Below are positions 12,036 to 23,600 of a DNA stretch of 64,000 nucleotides, piece by piece. The translations under genes were made by a program, and so were the position numbers. Each line of letters opens with the position of its first letter. The first letter of the stretch is position 1. This stretch comes from Warburgia ugandensis (taxonomy: Eukaryota; Streptophyta; Magnoliopsida; Canellales; Canellaceae). The stretch covers positions 10,264,001 through 10,328,000 of the forward strand of contig CP141135.1 of NCBI GenBank assembly GCA_035236585.1. Reading direction: 5' to 3'. The notes under the pieces were generated by a model. It searched no databases and was not told the origin of the DNA. It saw nothing but the letters and a program-made list of their open reading frames with translations.

Positions 12036-13640
12036 ACACTCAAACATTTATCCATCCCCTATTGGGCTGGAGGGTGCCAACCTCGAACCAGCCATCGTTA
12101 CCAAGTGGCATGGACCAGACAATGTAGCCCTTGCCAATCAGGCCCTTGTTTCCTAAAGTGTTGGTTATTCATTGAGCCTTATTCTTAAATTCATCCTAGC
12201 CTACCAGCTGAAAATGCAAGTCGACCCCAATTTCATTGATCAAAACTGTTCGTTTCTTAGGTGGCTCGGCTATTCCAATTTGCATGGCGATGGCTCCAAA
12301 AGTCTCACTTCTCCCATTGAGACTCTTAAAATGGAGTCTCAGTTAATCATTCCATATTAGAGAGTGGATGAGAATTTTGGGGCATCACAATTAGGGACCC
12401 TACGTGTACTTTTTAGTTGGCGTACCGTATACTGCATTTTACTCAACATATGTTACATACCATATATCTGACTTTCCAAAGCATGCGGGGCCCCGCCGTA
12501 CATGCAGTGCATGCGTATGCTTATGGTGGGCAGAGCCAATGATCCGGAGAGGGCCACCTAGCCATCTATTGTGCATGAAATGTTGGATTGTACTAGTCAA
12601 TGTTAGCCATCCCGACTCCCGTTACCTAAATGTGGCAATGGTCCAGGAATGACATGACCCCAGAAGCCCTCTCTTATCGTGTTCGTCGGATCAAACATCT
12701 CATTTCTGTCCATCTATGATGTCCATGAGATGGATTACAAATAAGTTTGGATCAGCTTATACGTGTCATATGTCAGCAAAGCTCAGGCTCGGCCAATAAA
12801 CTATAAGTTAGTTCTGGGAACTAACCCCCATAAGGCAAAATGACTAGCGTCTTAACAAACTAATGGCCATAGACCCCGTCCGGCTCCCGACCCTACCCCA
12901 GAAGTGGGCGTTTCCGATAGCAGTTGAAAGGACCCTCTAAGTTCCCTTTGCCATCTTAACCATTCTTTTCTGAGCCCTGATTCGATTGGCTACGATTAAA
13001 ATATCTCGGTCATAATCAATCCTAGGAGTCTGATAGCTCAAACAGTTTCGAAACTGTTCATTTACACCTCAGGAATGGACCTGATTTTGTCGCTTAGCCT
13101 ATCTAAAACTATCCTGAAATACTAACAGATGAACGGTTTAGATCACTTTGTACATTTAATGCAGACCATTTAGTGGTTCTTGTTGTTAACAATTAGAACA
13201 ACTACTACAGAATAGAAGAAACCGAGCTTCATAAATGTCCTGTGACCTCTATCTCCCACCTACTCTCTCACTTTCTATCTACTTACTTTTACAAGTCTAG
13301 AAAACCCTAGGCTTCTTCCCACAGGGACCAAAAAAGGCTTCCAAATGTTGACCCATAAGTGACAGAACAAAACAACATAGAGACCACAGCCATGTCTGGA
13401 GAGAGACTCGTTTCCTAACATAGGCTTTGGCTTGAATTGCCTTACACGGGAAGCGAGACTTCGCAAGGTGAAGGCAATAAAATCGCTCGGTTGTTATTAT
13501 TCCATGCAGTCCGCATGTGACTGACTACAAGAGAAAGGCACGTGCCAGAATTTGGGAATAAACACTGTTTTCCTTGTGATCTTCATCCCCATTTCCTTGT
13601 CCTTCCAGTATCTCTTCGGCCTCTCCCACCTTCAATCTCT
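12036..13640. other. Intergenic sequence between copia element 1 and the xylanase gene
   Basis: No gene, RNA or clear repeat recognised. The last part should contain the xylanase promoter. Confidence 0.5.
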
Positions 13641-13643
13641 AGC

Positions 13644-13650
13644 CATAAAT
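13644..13650 (+). promoter_or_regulatory. TATA-like box of the GH10 xylanase gene
   Basis: cataaat (within agccataaatagtac) lies 79 bp before the chosen start codon at 13,729, a plausible position for a plant core promoter with a leader of about 50 nt. It argues against the upstream in-frame ATG at 13,552, which would lie before this box. Confidence 0.4.
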
Positions 13651-13728
13651 AGTACTGGAAGGAAGAACTTCCCAGTCCCAGTCACATGCCAGCGTTTGCA
13701 TCTTCCCTTCGTTCGCGATCCAAAGAAA

Positions 13729-13828
13729 ATGACAGGCCGGCCGAGTCGATTCGCCTTCTTTGTTGCCAAATTGTTGGTTTCGATGAACATTGTTGGTCAA
13801 TCCTGTTTGGCAGCTGCGTTTTGTGGTG

Positions 13829-13892
<64 letters not shown>

Positions 13893-16800
13893 CGACTCCA
13901 GTCGAGGTTGTTCTCATGATCTATCTATCCTTGTAGAGGGGCCCGTGTATGATTCTTCCGCATACACACAGGTAATTTCTCGTTTGATACTTTTCTGGAA
14001 TGGAGCTTTTATATGGTGTCTGCGCGTGTAGAATTACGTGAATTTATACTCACAGCTAATTGTACATTTGGGTCAGATGGCGAGTGATCCAAACTGCTCA
14101 TTTAAAGAACCACCCTTAGATAGGAAATGCTGGATAAATCTTCTCGATTAGATGCCCTTGCCACTGTAGCAATCTTTAGTAAAAATATGCGACTGTAAAG
14201 AAAGTGCAAAGGATTGCTGGTTAATTCTCAGCGTATCGAATAGCTAAGATCATCAAACGGGCAAGACTTTTGGCATAGCTCATATCTAGGATAGAGAAAA
14301 AAAACAGGAAAGAAAGAAAGAACGGTTTTGGATCACGGCCCAACTGGAACCCAATTTGGAATCAAGTTCCAGGTTTTAACACGCGCATACTCCATATACC
14401 TCATCTTGGTTCAAGTCACAGTCTCACATTTTGGGGTTGTCTCAATCATCTTGCAGTGTAAGAAGTTCCCAGAGGCTCCGCTCTATAATGGTGGAATTCT
14501 TAACTTGAGCTCCGAAGATGAGATGGGTTACCGTGATCCCGCAGTGTTTGTTGATTCACCGGCCTTTGTCTTGGAAAACATGACCCAGAATACCAAATAC
14601 AGCTTCTCAGGTAATCTCTTTTCCGTTTTAACAGTCCTCTGACTAAAGTTGTGGTCAGTAGCACCCTCCATTGGTGGAAAAGATGAGACCTTATGGTCAT
14701 TGGCTCATGAATCTTCTTGACCATCACTGGTCTGACTTTTTTCTGGACCATCATAACCTGTTGATCTTAGCTCTTGATCAGGAAGATCGATTAAAGATCA
14801 TAAGCGACATGATCATTACCGTACATTGGCACAAAACAGTGTATCATGTTCTAAGATGAAACATACCGAGGTCGGGGCAGCGCTGGCTGAGCCCGTGATG
14901 CCCTTGTAACTTGTGTCATAGTGGGATCATGAACACTGCGTGCAAAAACCAAACAAGTAAAATGTCTCTAGTGGCAGGTACGGGCTTTTTACTTGTTCCC
15001 CTGGAGTATTTGGTAAGATGTCTCGCGTGGTCACACCATTGTGTCACGCTTGCGACAAATAACACTGATCTATCTGGTCATTCCTACTACAGTTTGATCA
15101 ATGAGTAATGTCTAAACCACTCATTTGGTTATATAAAGATGCGAATTTCGGCTCTCGGATAGGCCACGGGTAGCAGCTGATGGGTCTCACCTTTCTCTAA
15201 AGCTGGGTCATTTTCACGTCTCTGAGCTTGAAAGCACGAATAAGTTAGTAGTCCATGTCGAATGGCATGGACTTTCCATGGTACCATTTTTAAGCTTATC
15301 TTACCTGAGAATAGAGCTGACAATATCTAAAATATTGAGCAAAAAGGAGTGACAGGCTGCTAGGTGATTGACATAATATAAGAGAAATGCTATGTCAGAC
15401 TATCAAGTCAGTAGTTTGTTGCCTAGCAGATACTAGAAAGCCACGTATGAACGATTGATTTAGAGGCAAAGGGGCAGCACTGGTCCATGAAGTTCCGCCC
15501 TATAGGAGGTCCAGGGAACGGACGGATCACAAGGGTGTAGGAGGCTGAATCCGTCACTTCAAGGTCTCATGATAACAACTTTACGGTTGTGCCAAGCTCC
15601 CCTTCACATAATTGATTTAGAGGATGAGTATAAATTTCACCATTTATTGTGAGTCCGTGATGAGATAATCTCATCCCTTGATCAGTGGGGTGTCTCCCAT
15701 AGTCACAATAAGAGAATTTAAACCATTTTAGGTTACTTGGTTTACTTACTAATGGTCTAATTAGAGAGCATTAAACATCACCTTTTATATCAACGTCCTC
15801 CCTATGATTGCACAGTTATGACATATGGTCCCACCACCTAAACATGATCAGATGTTAGCGCTCAGAAGCTTTTCCTGTGGAGGTATAAGGAAACAATTCC
15901 TTTCAGATTTGTGGTTGGTAGTTATTTAGGACTTGGTAATATTTAGTATCGTTAAGCACTAGGGTAGTGGCCAAAATACCACTTGCAGGTGCTTGAGGTT
16001 CTGTTGGGTCCAAAAAAGCAAACAATTTGAGTGTTCATTCAACCACTCCTTGCATGCATTGTTATATGAAGATTTTAAAGAGACAAAATAGGGATAAGTA
16101 TCAACTAGATTCAATTTGATTTTCTTATTTGGTCCTTAATCAGGTTGGGTCAAGATCAAGGGTGCAGATTCCGCTCTTGTAACTGCGAAATTAGCATCCA
16201 ATGATTCATCTGCGTGCATAGGGACCGTTATAGCCAGAAGTGGATGCTGGTCTTTTCTCAAAGGTGGATTTTCTACTGATTCATTGTCATCAAAGTTGGC
16301 AGTCATCTATTTTCAGGCAATTATCTGAACTCCAACACGAAATAATGACAAAATTTTGTCCTGTAATGTGTTTCTAATGAACTTTGATAAATAAGAAAAA
16401 GAATGTTCTAATTGGAAAACATTTGGTTGTGCAGAATACAGATAAGAAAATGATAAAGATTTCAGTTGCAAGTGCATCTTTGCAGCCTTTCACAGATGAG
16501 CAGTGGAGACAGCAGCAAGAAGACGGAATCACAACTGTAATTACTCCTTTCATCAATGATAATTTCATTTTAATTGATATTCTAAATAGATCAGATGTGG
16601 TGAGCAGATAACTAGATGCGTGAGTCGAGATGAAATGGGTTTAGATGAGTTGAAGGAGATGGGTTGAGATGACTTGATACGGCTCATTTTTATCTCAAGC
16701 AAAATACAAGTGTTGGACTGAATTTTGGGCCCTTTTTTACATTAGGAACGGTTCTCACATTCAACAATAATGCTTGATATGATATCACCTGAGGAGATAT

Positions 16801-18494
16801 AACTCCATCTCAACCAAGCTCGATCACCACTAACAGTGAATGCCCATGTCATCTCGAGTTGGCTCACTCCATTTCAGTCACCACCAGCACTGTGGTTAGC
16901 TGACTACCATATAAATTAATATCAACATTGTTAATATATAAGCTGATCAAATTAATTATTGTCTACGAAGAAATTCATCAAGAAAGCCTAGTGAACATTC
17001 CAAATCATAATAGACTTACCGTCGAGATGATTGGGAAGGCAACCCACCGTGCACTCCAGTCATAAAAAGATTCATCTATACAAACTTTCATGGTGTTTGG
17101 ATTGTATTTCCGTGGTCTCTAACATTGGATTCTTCTACACAGAAAAGGAAACGCAGAGTAACGATCCATGTTTCGAATGCACAAGGAGATCGAGTCCCCG
17201 GGGCATCAGTCACAGTGAAACAGACCACCAAAGACTTCCCATTTGGTTCTGCAATTGCCAAAACGATTCTAGGGAACTCACCTTATCAGGTAAAACCAGC
17301 AATTATGACCATACGAGGCCTAAGATAGTGCCGTGTTGGTCATGTTGTGTATGGCTAAACATTAACTTGCATTGGCTTGAATGCAGAAATGGTTCGTTGA
17401 GCGATTCAATGCTGCTGTGTTTGAAAATGAACTCAAATGGTACGCCACAGAACCTCACCAAGGGATGCTCAACTATACACTAGCAGATGACATGTTGAGG
17501 TTCCTGAGGGCTAATCGGATAGCCACTGTGAGGGGTCACAACATCTTCTGGGAGGACCCTGTCTACACACCTTCGTGGGTTCGAAACCTCACCACGGATG
17601 AACTTTCAGCCGCAGTTAAATCACGCATAGCCAGCCTCATGTCCAAATACAAGGACGAATTTGTACATTGGGATGTTAGCAATGAAATGCTTCATTTTGA
17701 TTTTTACGAAGAAAGGCTTGGACCAAATGCTACCTTATCTTTCTTTGAGATGGCGCAACAGTCGGATCCGGAAGCTACCTTGTTCATGAATGATTTCAAT
17801 GTTATAGAGACATGTGGTGATGTAAATTCGACCGTAGATGCCTACATCTCGAGGATTATAGAGCTCAAGCTAGGTGGTGCAATACTGGAAGGGATTGGAC
17901 TAGAGGGACACTTCACTAAGCCAAACCTTCCTCTCATGAGAGCCATCTTGGACAAGCTAGCCACCTTAGAGCTTCCAATTTGGTTGACGGAAATCGATAT
18001 TAGCAAGACCCTTGATCAACAAACACAGGTAAGCATTAGACATCATTCTGAAATCACTATGGATTGGCACTCTTGTTCTGTTCATGGTCTGTTATCTTTA
18101 TGTTAATTTAGCTTCCTTTCTTCCTTGACAGGCCGTTTACCTTGAAGAGGTACTGAGAGAAGGGTTCTCACACCCATCGGTGAATGGGATAATGCTATGG
18201 ACTGCTCTTCACCCAAATGGCTGTTATCAGATGTGTCTTACAGATAACAATCTTCAAAATCTCCCTGCTGGGGATGTTGTTGATAAGCTTCTGCAAGAAT
18301 GGAAAACTGCAGTAGTACAAGGACAAACAGATGACCATGGTTCTTATAACTTTAATGGATTCTTAGGGGAATACGGTGTATCTGTTACACATGGAAATGA
18401 AAAAGCAGAATCCACATTTTCTCTTTGCAGTGGCGATGAAACTAAGCATATTGAAGTTCAATTGTCAGCAAGTTTAGTGGGATTCATAGCATAG
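13729..18494 (+). CDS. Secreted GH10 endo-1,4-beta-xylanase with N-terminal carbohydrate-binding-like domain
   Basis: Eight exons join into one frame of 1,713 nt (570 aa): 13,729-13,825; 13,937-13,971; 14,457-14,610; 16,144-16,316; 16,435-16,536; 17,143-17,289; 17,387-18,028; 18,132-18,494. All introns are GT-AG except intron 4 (16,317-16,434), which starts GC. The first about 30 residues are hydrophobic and look like a signal peptide. Residues about 45-200 resemble the CBM22/CenC-like domain of plant xylanases (CKKFPEAPLYNGGI, SGCWSFLKGG, SASLQPF). Exon 7 and part of exon 8 hold the GH10 barrel: RGHNIFWED, WDVSNE with the acid/base Glu at about residue 336, and WLTEID with the nucleophile Glu at about 438. 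Both catalytic glutamates are present, and length matches plant homologues (about 570 aa). The family cleaves xylan in cell walls, so extracellular action is expected. The start at 13,729 is chosen over 13,552 because of the TATA-like box and the signal peptide. A later Met at 13,783 is also possible. Confidence 0.92.
13826..13936 (+). other. Xylanase intron 1 built around a (CT)n tract
   Basis: The 111-bp intron runs from gtgagc to ccttgtag. About half of it is the CT run at 13,831-13,889, which serves as an unusually long pyrimidine tract. Because 111 is a multiple of three and the sequence has no in-frame stop, retention would add 37 residues, mostly Ser-Leu repeats, without shifting the frame. 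Splicing is inferred because it joins the family-typical YDSSAYTQC segment to the signal peptide. Confidence 0.7.
13831..13889. repeat. (CT)n microsatellite
   Basis: About 59 bp of uninterrupted CT inside xylanase intron 1. Confidence 0.95.
15467..15610 (-). mobile_element. Au-type SINE, antisense, in xylanase intron 3
   Basis: Read on the minus strand it begins ggggagcttggcacaac, continues gtaaagttgt and gagacctt, and ends with cccttgtgatccg and gaccagtgctgcccctt, matching the Au SINE order with an internal loss after the B-box region. A perfect 13-bp target duplication, attgatttagagg, flanks it at 15,454-15,466 and 15,611-15,623. It sits in the 1,533-bp intron between 14,611 and 16,143. 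Confidence 0.88.
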
Positions 18495-19503
18495 AGAATG
18501 ACAAGGAAATGTGTTCTAGTATTATAAAAGCAATATAAAGTTATGGAAGGTTTTGGATTGTTTTCTGTAGATTTCGATGATGTAGATGTACCGTTGGATC
18601 AACCCTAATGATTGCCATTGAGGTCCCAAAGCTAGCCCGCTTTACACACTAACTTAAAGCCCCATCCTTTTCAGGTGATGGGCTTGAAATTTTGGTCAAA
18701 CTCCACTAGGATCAAGCCAAGCCTGATAAGTTTGTTGGCCAGCACGGTTTGCCTACATTCTTGGGTTTTACACAGTGTTTCTCCCAGCTCAATCCGGGAA
18801 GGAATCAATTGGCATGTTGGTAAGACGAAAAGACATTCTTAGATTACAGTAATCAGATTGTTATATTGAAGGCTGCAATGTGGTATTGTCATAATACAAA
18901 GATTTCAGCTCGAGAACCCAAAGCCTTTATGTGGTGGATCCTAAGAACTTGAAGCATGTAGAACATGATTAAGGGGCCTCATTAGCCTTACTGGGCTTTA
19001 CTTGAGAACTATTTTAGGTTTGTAAAGAACTGAAATTCCATTTATTCTTAACCAACTTATCAAGGAATTCTTACTATGTTGCCTAAGGTTGTAGAGCCCA
19101 TTTCATGACTCTCTAAGTATGTTGTCATCTCATGACCAATCTTATAAATAGACTACCTTTTATTCTTAGCACCCTGTTATGGAATATTGGGATACCATGA
19201 TTACATAAAATGAATTCATGAAATAATCAATACAACACTATACTAAATATTGTATGATGACTTTGAAAGTCATACATTTTCAACACATAAGACTTGGACC
19301 CATTTCTTGGATTCTTTGCAAACCAATACCCTTTTCCTCAACAATAACATCTTTACTCATTGGATCTTTAGATTCATTAGCTTTAATAAGAAATGCTACT
19401 TCTGATGTTGTATTGCTTACAATGGCTCTCGTTTCACTTCTTCCCTTGACCACGATATTGCATTACAACCATTGTATTCTTTACTTGGGTATTTACAATT
19501 TAA
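18495..19503. other. Xylanase 3' flank and intergenic sequence
   Basis: The first few hundred bases should include the xylanase 3' UTR. A near-AATAAA signal (caatataaag) lies at about 18,530. Beyond that only short open frames without recognisable products are present. Confidence 0.45.
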
Positions 19504-19518
19504 AGGTTCGAAAAATTT

Positions 19519-19700
19519 GACGGGGAGCTTTTGCGCAACAGTAAAAGTTGTCGCTGTGTGACTTTGAGGTCATGGGTTCAAGGCGTGGAAAGAACCTTTT
19601 GTAAAATGCAAGGTCAGGCTATATACTTTAGGCCCTTGTGATCTGCCCCCTTCCCCAGACTCTGCATAGGCAGGAGCTTCATGCACCAGGGCTTTCTCTG
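19519..19700 (+). mobile_element. Au-type SINE, near full length
   Basis: Contains the 5' ggggagctt, A-box-like gcgcaacagtaaa, gtgactttgaggtcatgggttcaa (B-box region), ccttttgtaaaatgcaaggt, cccttgtgatctgccc, and the terminal ggagcttcatgcaccagggct. It is flanked by aggttcgaaaaattt (19,504-19,518) and aggttcaaaaaattt (19,701-19,715), 14 of 15 matching. About 180 bp is the usual Au length. Confidence 0.92.
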
Positions 19701-20300
19701 AGGTTCAAAAAATTTCTCCATATAACATAAAGCTTTAGTAAAACTCTTATAACTATAATCATCATTTTTAGCTTAATTATTTAATGTGTATAACAACTTA
19801 CTTTCCTCTACTTCAGCTTGTGCTTGATAAGGATTTCCCTCCATGGAAATTTCTAACTTTATAAATGATTGATTAAATATTGATCCGCTTTTTATTAAGC
19901 ACCTTCCAGTTAGGTGGATAAAGAGAATTGAATTGCAAGTTGTTTTTATACCATCATTTGAACTTTGTCCCACTCTTCTATATTTATCTACCAAATATGG
20001 GAACAACCATGACCATTTAGAGACCATTTCTAAAGATGGTTTTGCAAAGTTTTTGGTGGAGGAAAAGGTCATATAGGATGATCTTACATCTATGTTTTTG
20101 TGTTATGTGGTAGAGAGAATGGTGGATAAATCAAATGTTTAGCATATGCCCTTGCCCGGCTTCACAAAAATGTATACAAAATTCAACTATTTTTGTGCTC
20201 AACCCTGTTCGGCAACGGAAGAATCTGGATTCTCTTCTTGCCCATTTTGGTAATTTCACTTAGACGTGTAATTTAAGTTCAAAGTCTCTTACTCATTTAT

Positions 20301-20397
20301 CCACGTCACAGCCGGACCTCCATCCAATGGAAACTCGCCGCGACTATTAGTGTCTCCACGTCATACCGGAAACGAACTCATAGAACACAACGCCACG
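20301..20397 (+). promoter_or_regulatory. Unfolded-protein-response motif cluster upstream of GRP94
   Basis: CCACGTCA occurs at 20,301-20,308 and again at 20,356-20,363. A third CCACG core is at 20,393-20,397 and a CCAAT box at 20,324-20,328. TGACGTGG/CCACGTCA cores are the known targets of plant ER-stress bZIP factors (bZIP60, bZIP28). The cluster lies 215-310 bp before the GRP94 start codon and upstream of a TATA box, so stress induction of this gene is a sound inference, though not shown here. Confidence 0.75.
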
Positions 20398-20507
20398 TTT
20401 CATAAACAACTTTCTTCCGTCCGATTTTCCATGCTGGCAAACGAAGCTAATCTCAACCGTCAATATTCTTTCCCGGCGACCATGACCTCCGCCTGCAGAA
20501 ACAGAGC

Positions 20508-20515
20508 ATATATAC
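20508..20515 (+). promoter_or_regulatory. TATA box of GRP94
   Basis: catatata lies about 100 bp before the ATG at 20,613, which would give a leader of roughly 70 nt. Confidence 0.6.
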
Positions 20516-20612
20516 TCATCGAGAGAAGAAATTGTGAAGGGAAAAACGGAAGTCTCGAATCAAAACACTCTCCATCGATTGCTGCGTTGTTAGTAGTAGT
20601 GAGAAGAGAAAG

Positions 20613-23600
20613 ATGAGGAAGTGGACGCTTCCTGCAGCTCTCCTTCTCTTGCTTCTTCTCTCACTCCATCCCGATCAAGGTATGCTAGGGTTTTTCAAAT
20701 CTCTGAAACGGTTCTCCATCTCTTTAAGCTTACAGTTGCTGCATTTGTGAACTCTAGATCGGAGCAGTTTTCTTGAGTTCTTTGTCTACCCTGCGTGTTT
20801 GGATTTGATCCGGCTCTGAAATATCTGCTCTTTTAGCTTAAACTCAGTATTTTGTTGCGCATTCCTGGTTTCCTAGATCGAAGTGATTGTCTCCTTCTTT
20901 TCTTTTTCTTCTGCTTTCCGTCTGTTGGATCTGGTTGTCGTTCTGCGGATCTTGACTGTTTGATTTGTTTAGGTCGTAAATTACAAGCCAATGCGGAGGA
21001 GGATGGCGATTCGGAAGGACTGGTGGATCCGCCTAAGGTCGAAGAGAAGATCGGAGCAGTTCCTAATGGATTATCCACCGATTCAGATGTCGCTAAGAGG
21101 TATTTGTTGTTTTTCAGTCCATGGATTTGTTTGGCTTTGGATCGTAGTAGTTTTGGTCGATTTCGGGAAGAAAGGAAGGTACTTTTCTTGTTTCCTGAAA
21201 AGAGGTGGTTTCTGAATTGTTTAGGGAAGCGGAATCAATGTCTAGGAAATCTCTGCGCCATAACGCTGAGAAGTTCGAGTTCCAGGCGGAAGTTTCTAGA
21301 CTGATGGATATTATCATCAACTCTCTCTACAGTAACAAAGACATTTTCCTTAGAGAATTGATCTCAAATGCTTCTGATGTAAGCTATTCTTGATTGTTTT
21401 CTGTTTGATTTGTTCTATTTGGTTTATTTGGATGGAACTGACTATAGTGAAGTTGTTTACTTCTTTTGTTAGGCGTTGGATAAGATCAGATTCCTCGCAC
21501 TTACGGATAAGGAGATTCTTGGAGAAGGAGATAATGCAAAGCTAGAAATCTTGGTTAGTAATGGGTCTAGTGTACTAAGAAACATGGAAAGATTCTTCCT
21601 TCAGCACTTTGATGTATGGAGAATGTTGTTTCCCTCTTATCTTTGACTTGATAATAATTCCTGCAACGTGCAGATAAAAGTAGACAAGGAGAATAAAGTG
21701 CTGTCCATTCGTGATCGAGGTATAGGAATGACTAAGGAAGATTTGATTAAGAACTTGGGAACCATTGCTAAATCTGGAACTTCAGGTACTGCCATAATTG
21801 TTGACAGTCTCAGTAAATTGAAGAGCTATACCTAGAAATGAATTGTTTAGTAGTTTAAGATGAATGCATAGGGGGCTGGGGAGGAGTTTGTTTTATTGAA
21901 GTTTTCCGTTTGTACAGCTTTTATGGAGAAAATGCAGACTGGAGGTGATCTAAATCTCATTGGTCAGTTTGGTGTTGGGTTCTACTCTGTATATCTTGTT
22001 GCTGACTATGTCGAGGTCATTAGCAAACACAATGATGACAAACAGTAAGTCATCGAAGGCATTCCATTTTGAATGAAAATTGTCTTTGCTTCTGTGCTTG
22101 TTTGCTATTTATTATGTTGAATGATATCCGCCTGGATTTTCTTTTGTGGTCTTCCAGGTATGTCTGGGAGTCTAAAGCTGATGGATCCTTTGCCATTTCT
22201 GAGGATGTGTGGAATGAACCTCTAGGACGTGGTACTGAGATCAGGTTACATCTCAGAGACGAAGCTGGAGAATATTTGCAGGAAGACAAACTAAAAGTGA
22301 GTGATAAGACCCCTGTATTTACTAAACCACCATTATGATCAATCTATGTTTGCTATCTAGTAGATATACTTTTCCACAGTACATGTTGACGAAGTCATTA
22401 GATACCTAAACTGTTCTTCAGAAGAAGCAATGGTTAGTCTTAAGACAAAGTCATTGTAACCGTTTCCTTCATTTCTAAGCTGGATTGGTGGGACACTCAG
22501 TTTCCCTGTTATAATGTTAAGTAGTGAGACATGTAATGGCATTCCCTAGCTTCTTGCTATGGGTCGGATCCATGTTATCCTCTGAATGTGGACATAGGAG
22601 CAATTTTTTATGCTTAAAAGGCGGTTTACTGGGGAAAGAGGTAACTGCTTTATTGACTTGCAGTCTAGTTTGGTCTGTTTCTACGCCTTGAAGGGGAGCC
22701 TTGGTGCAACGGTAAAAGTTGTCGTCATGTGACCTTGAGGTCACGGGTTCAAAGCGTGGAAACAGCCTCTTGCAAAAATACAAGTTAAGGCTGCCTACTA
22801 TAGGCCCTTGTGGTCCGCCCCTTCCCTGAACCCCACATAGGCGGGAGCTTTGTGCACCAGGGCTGTCCTTTTTGGTCTGTTTCTACTGTCACAGAACCCT
22901 TGTGATGATTATTTCTTTTGTCCTACATCTGGTTGATACTGATATGAGTATATTTGTCTTTGTTCTTGTACCTTGATAATTCATAGCTAGCAAAAGAACT
23001 GTTGTTACCTTTTATAACATCCAACTTAGAATAGCTTTTGGAGTTTTTCTGTCATTTTCCCTAGGAGCCTCTGGTCCTACATTTTAGTATCACATGGTGG
23101 AATTCTTGTTTAGAATCAGTATTTAGTTAGTGCCAGAAGCCAAGGATTGTAGATTTTAGCTTTCTTCTGTCCTCTATGTTTCCATTGTGATTGGAAAATA
23201 TTGAGTAGGGTTCGTGTTATCTGTATTCAGATCTTTTCTTTTTCATGGTTTTATGGATATAACTGGTAGACAATGGTAAACTGCTGTTGTTTATTACTTG
23301 GAGTTTTTTTTCTAATGTTTATTGCAAATAATCTCGGTGATTGTAGGACTTGGTGAAGAAATATTCTGAATTTATTAACTTCCCCATATACCTCTGGGCA
23401 AGCAAAGAAGTTGATGTAGAGCTTCCTGCAGATGAAGAGGAGGAATCTAGTGAGGAGGAAGTATCACGTAAGATTTTAGTTGTTCCTCACAACCTATGGA
23501 GATTTATCTTCTTTGGATGTTGGTTGTCTACTTTCTTGGATTTGTTAGGATTACTTTTCTGGTTGTGATGCTTTGTCGACTGCTAATATGTTATTCATAC

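Noticed and set aside
13552-13728. Upstream in-frame ATG extending the xylanase by 59 codons
   Set aside because: It lies before the TATA-like box and would bury the signal peptide. The start at 13,729 gives the family length.
13682-13891. Minus-strand frame with Arg-Glu repeats
   Set aside because: It is the complement of the (CT)n tract and has no protein-like content outside it.
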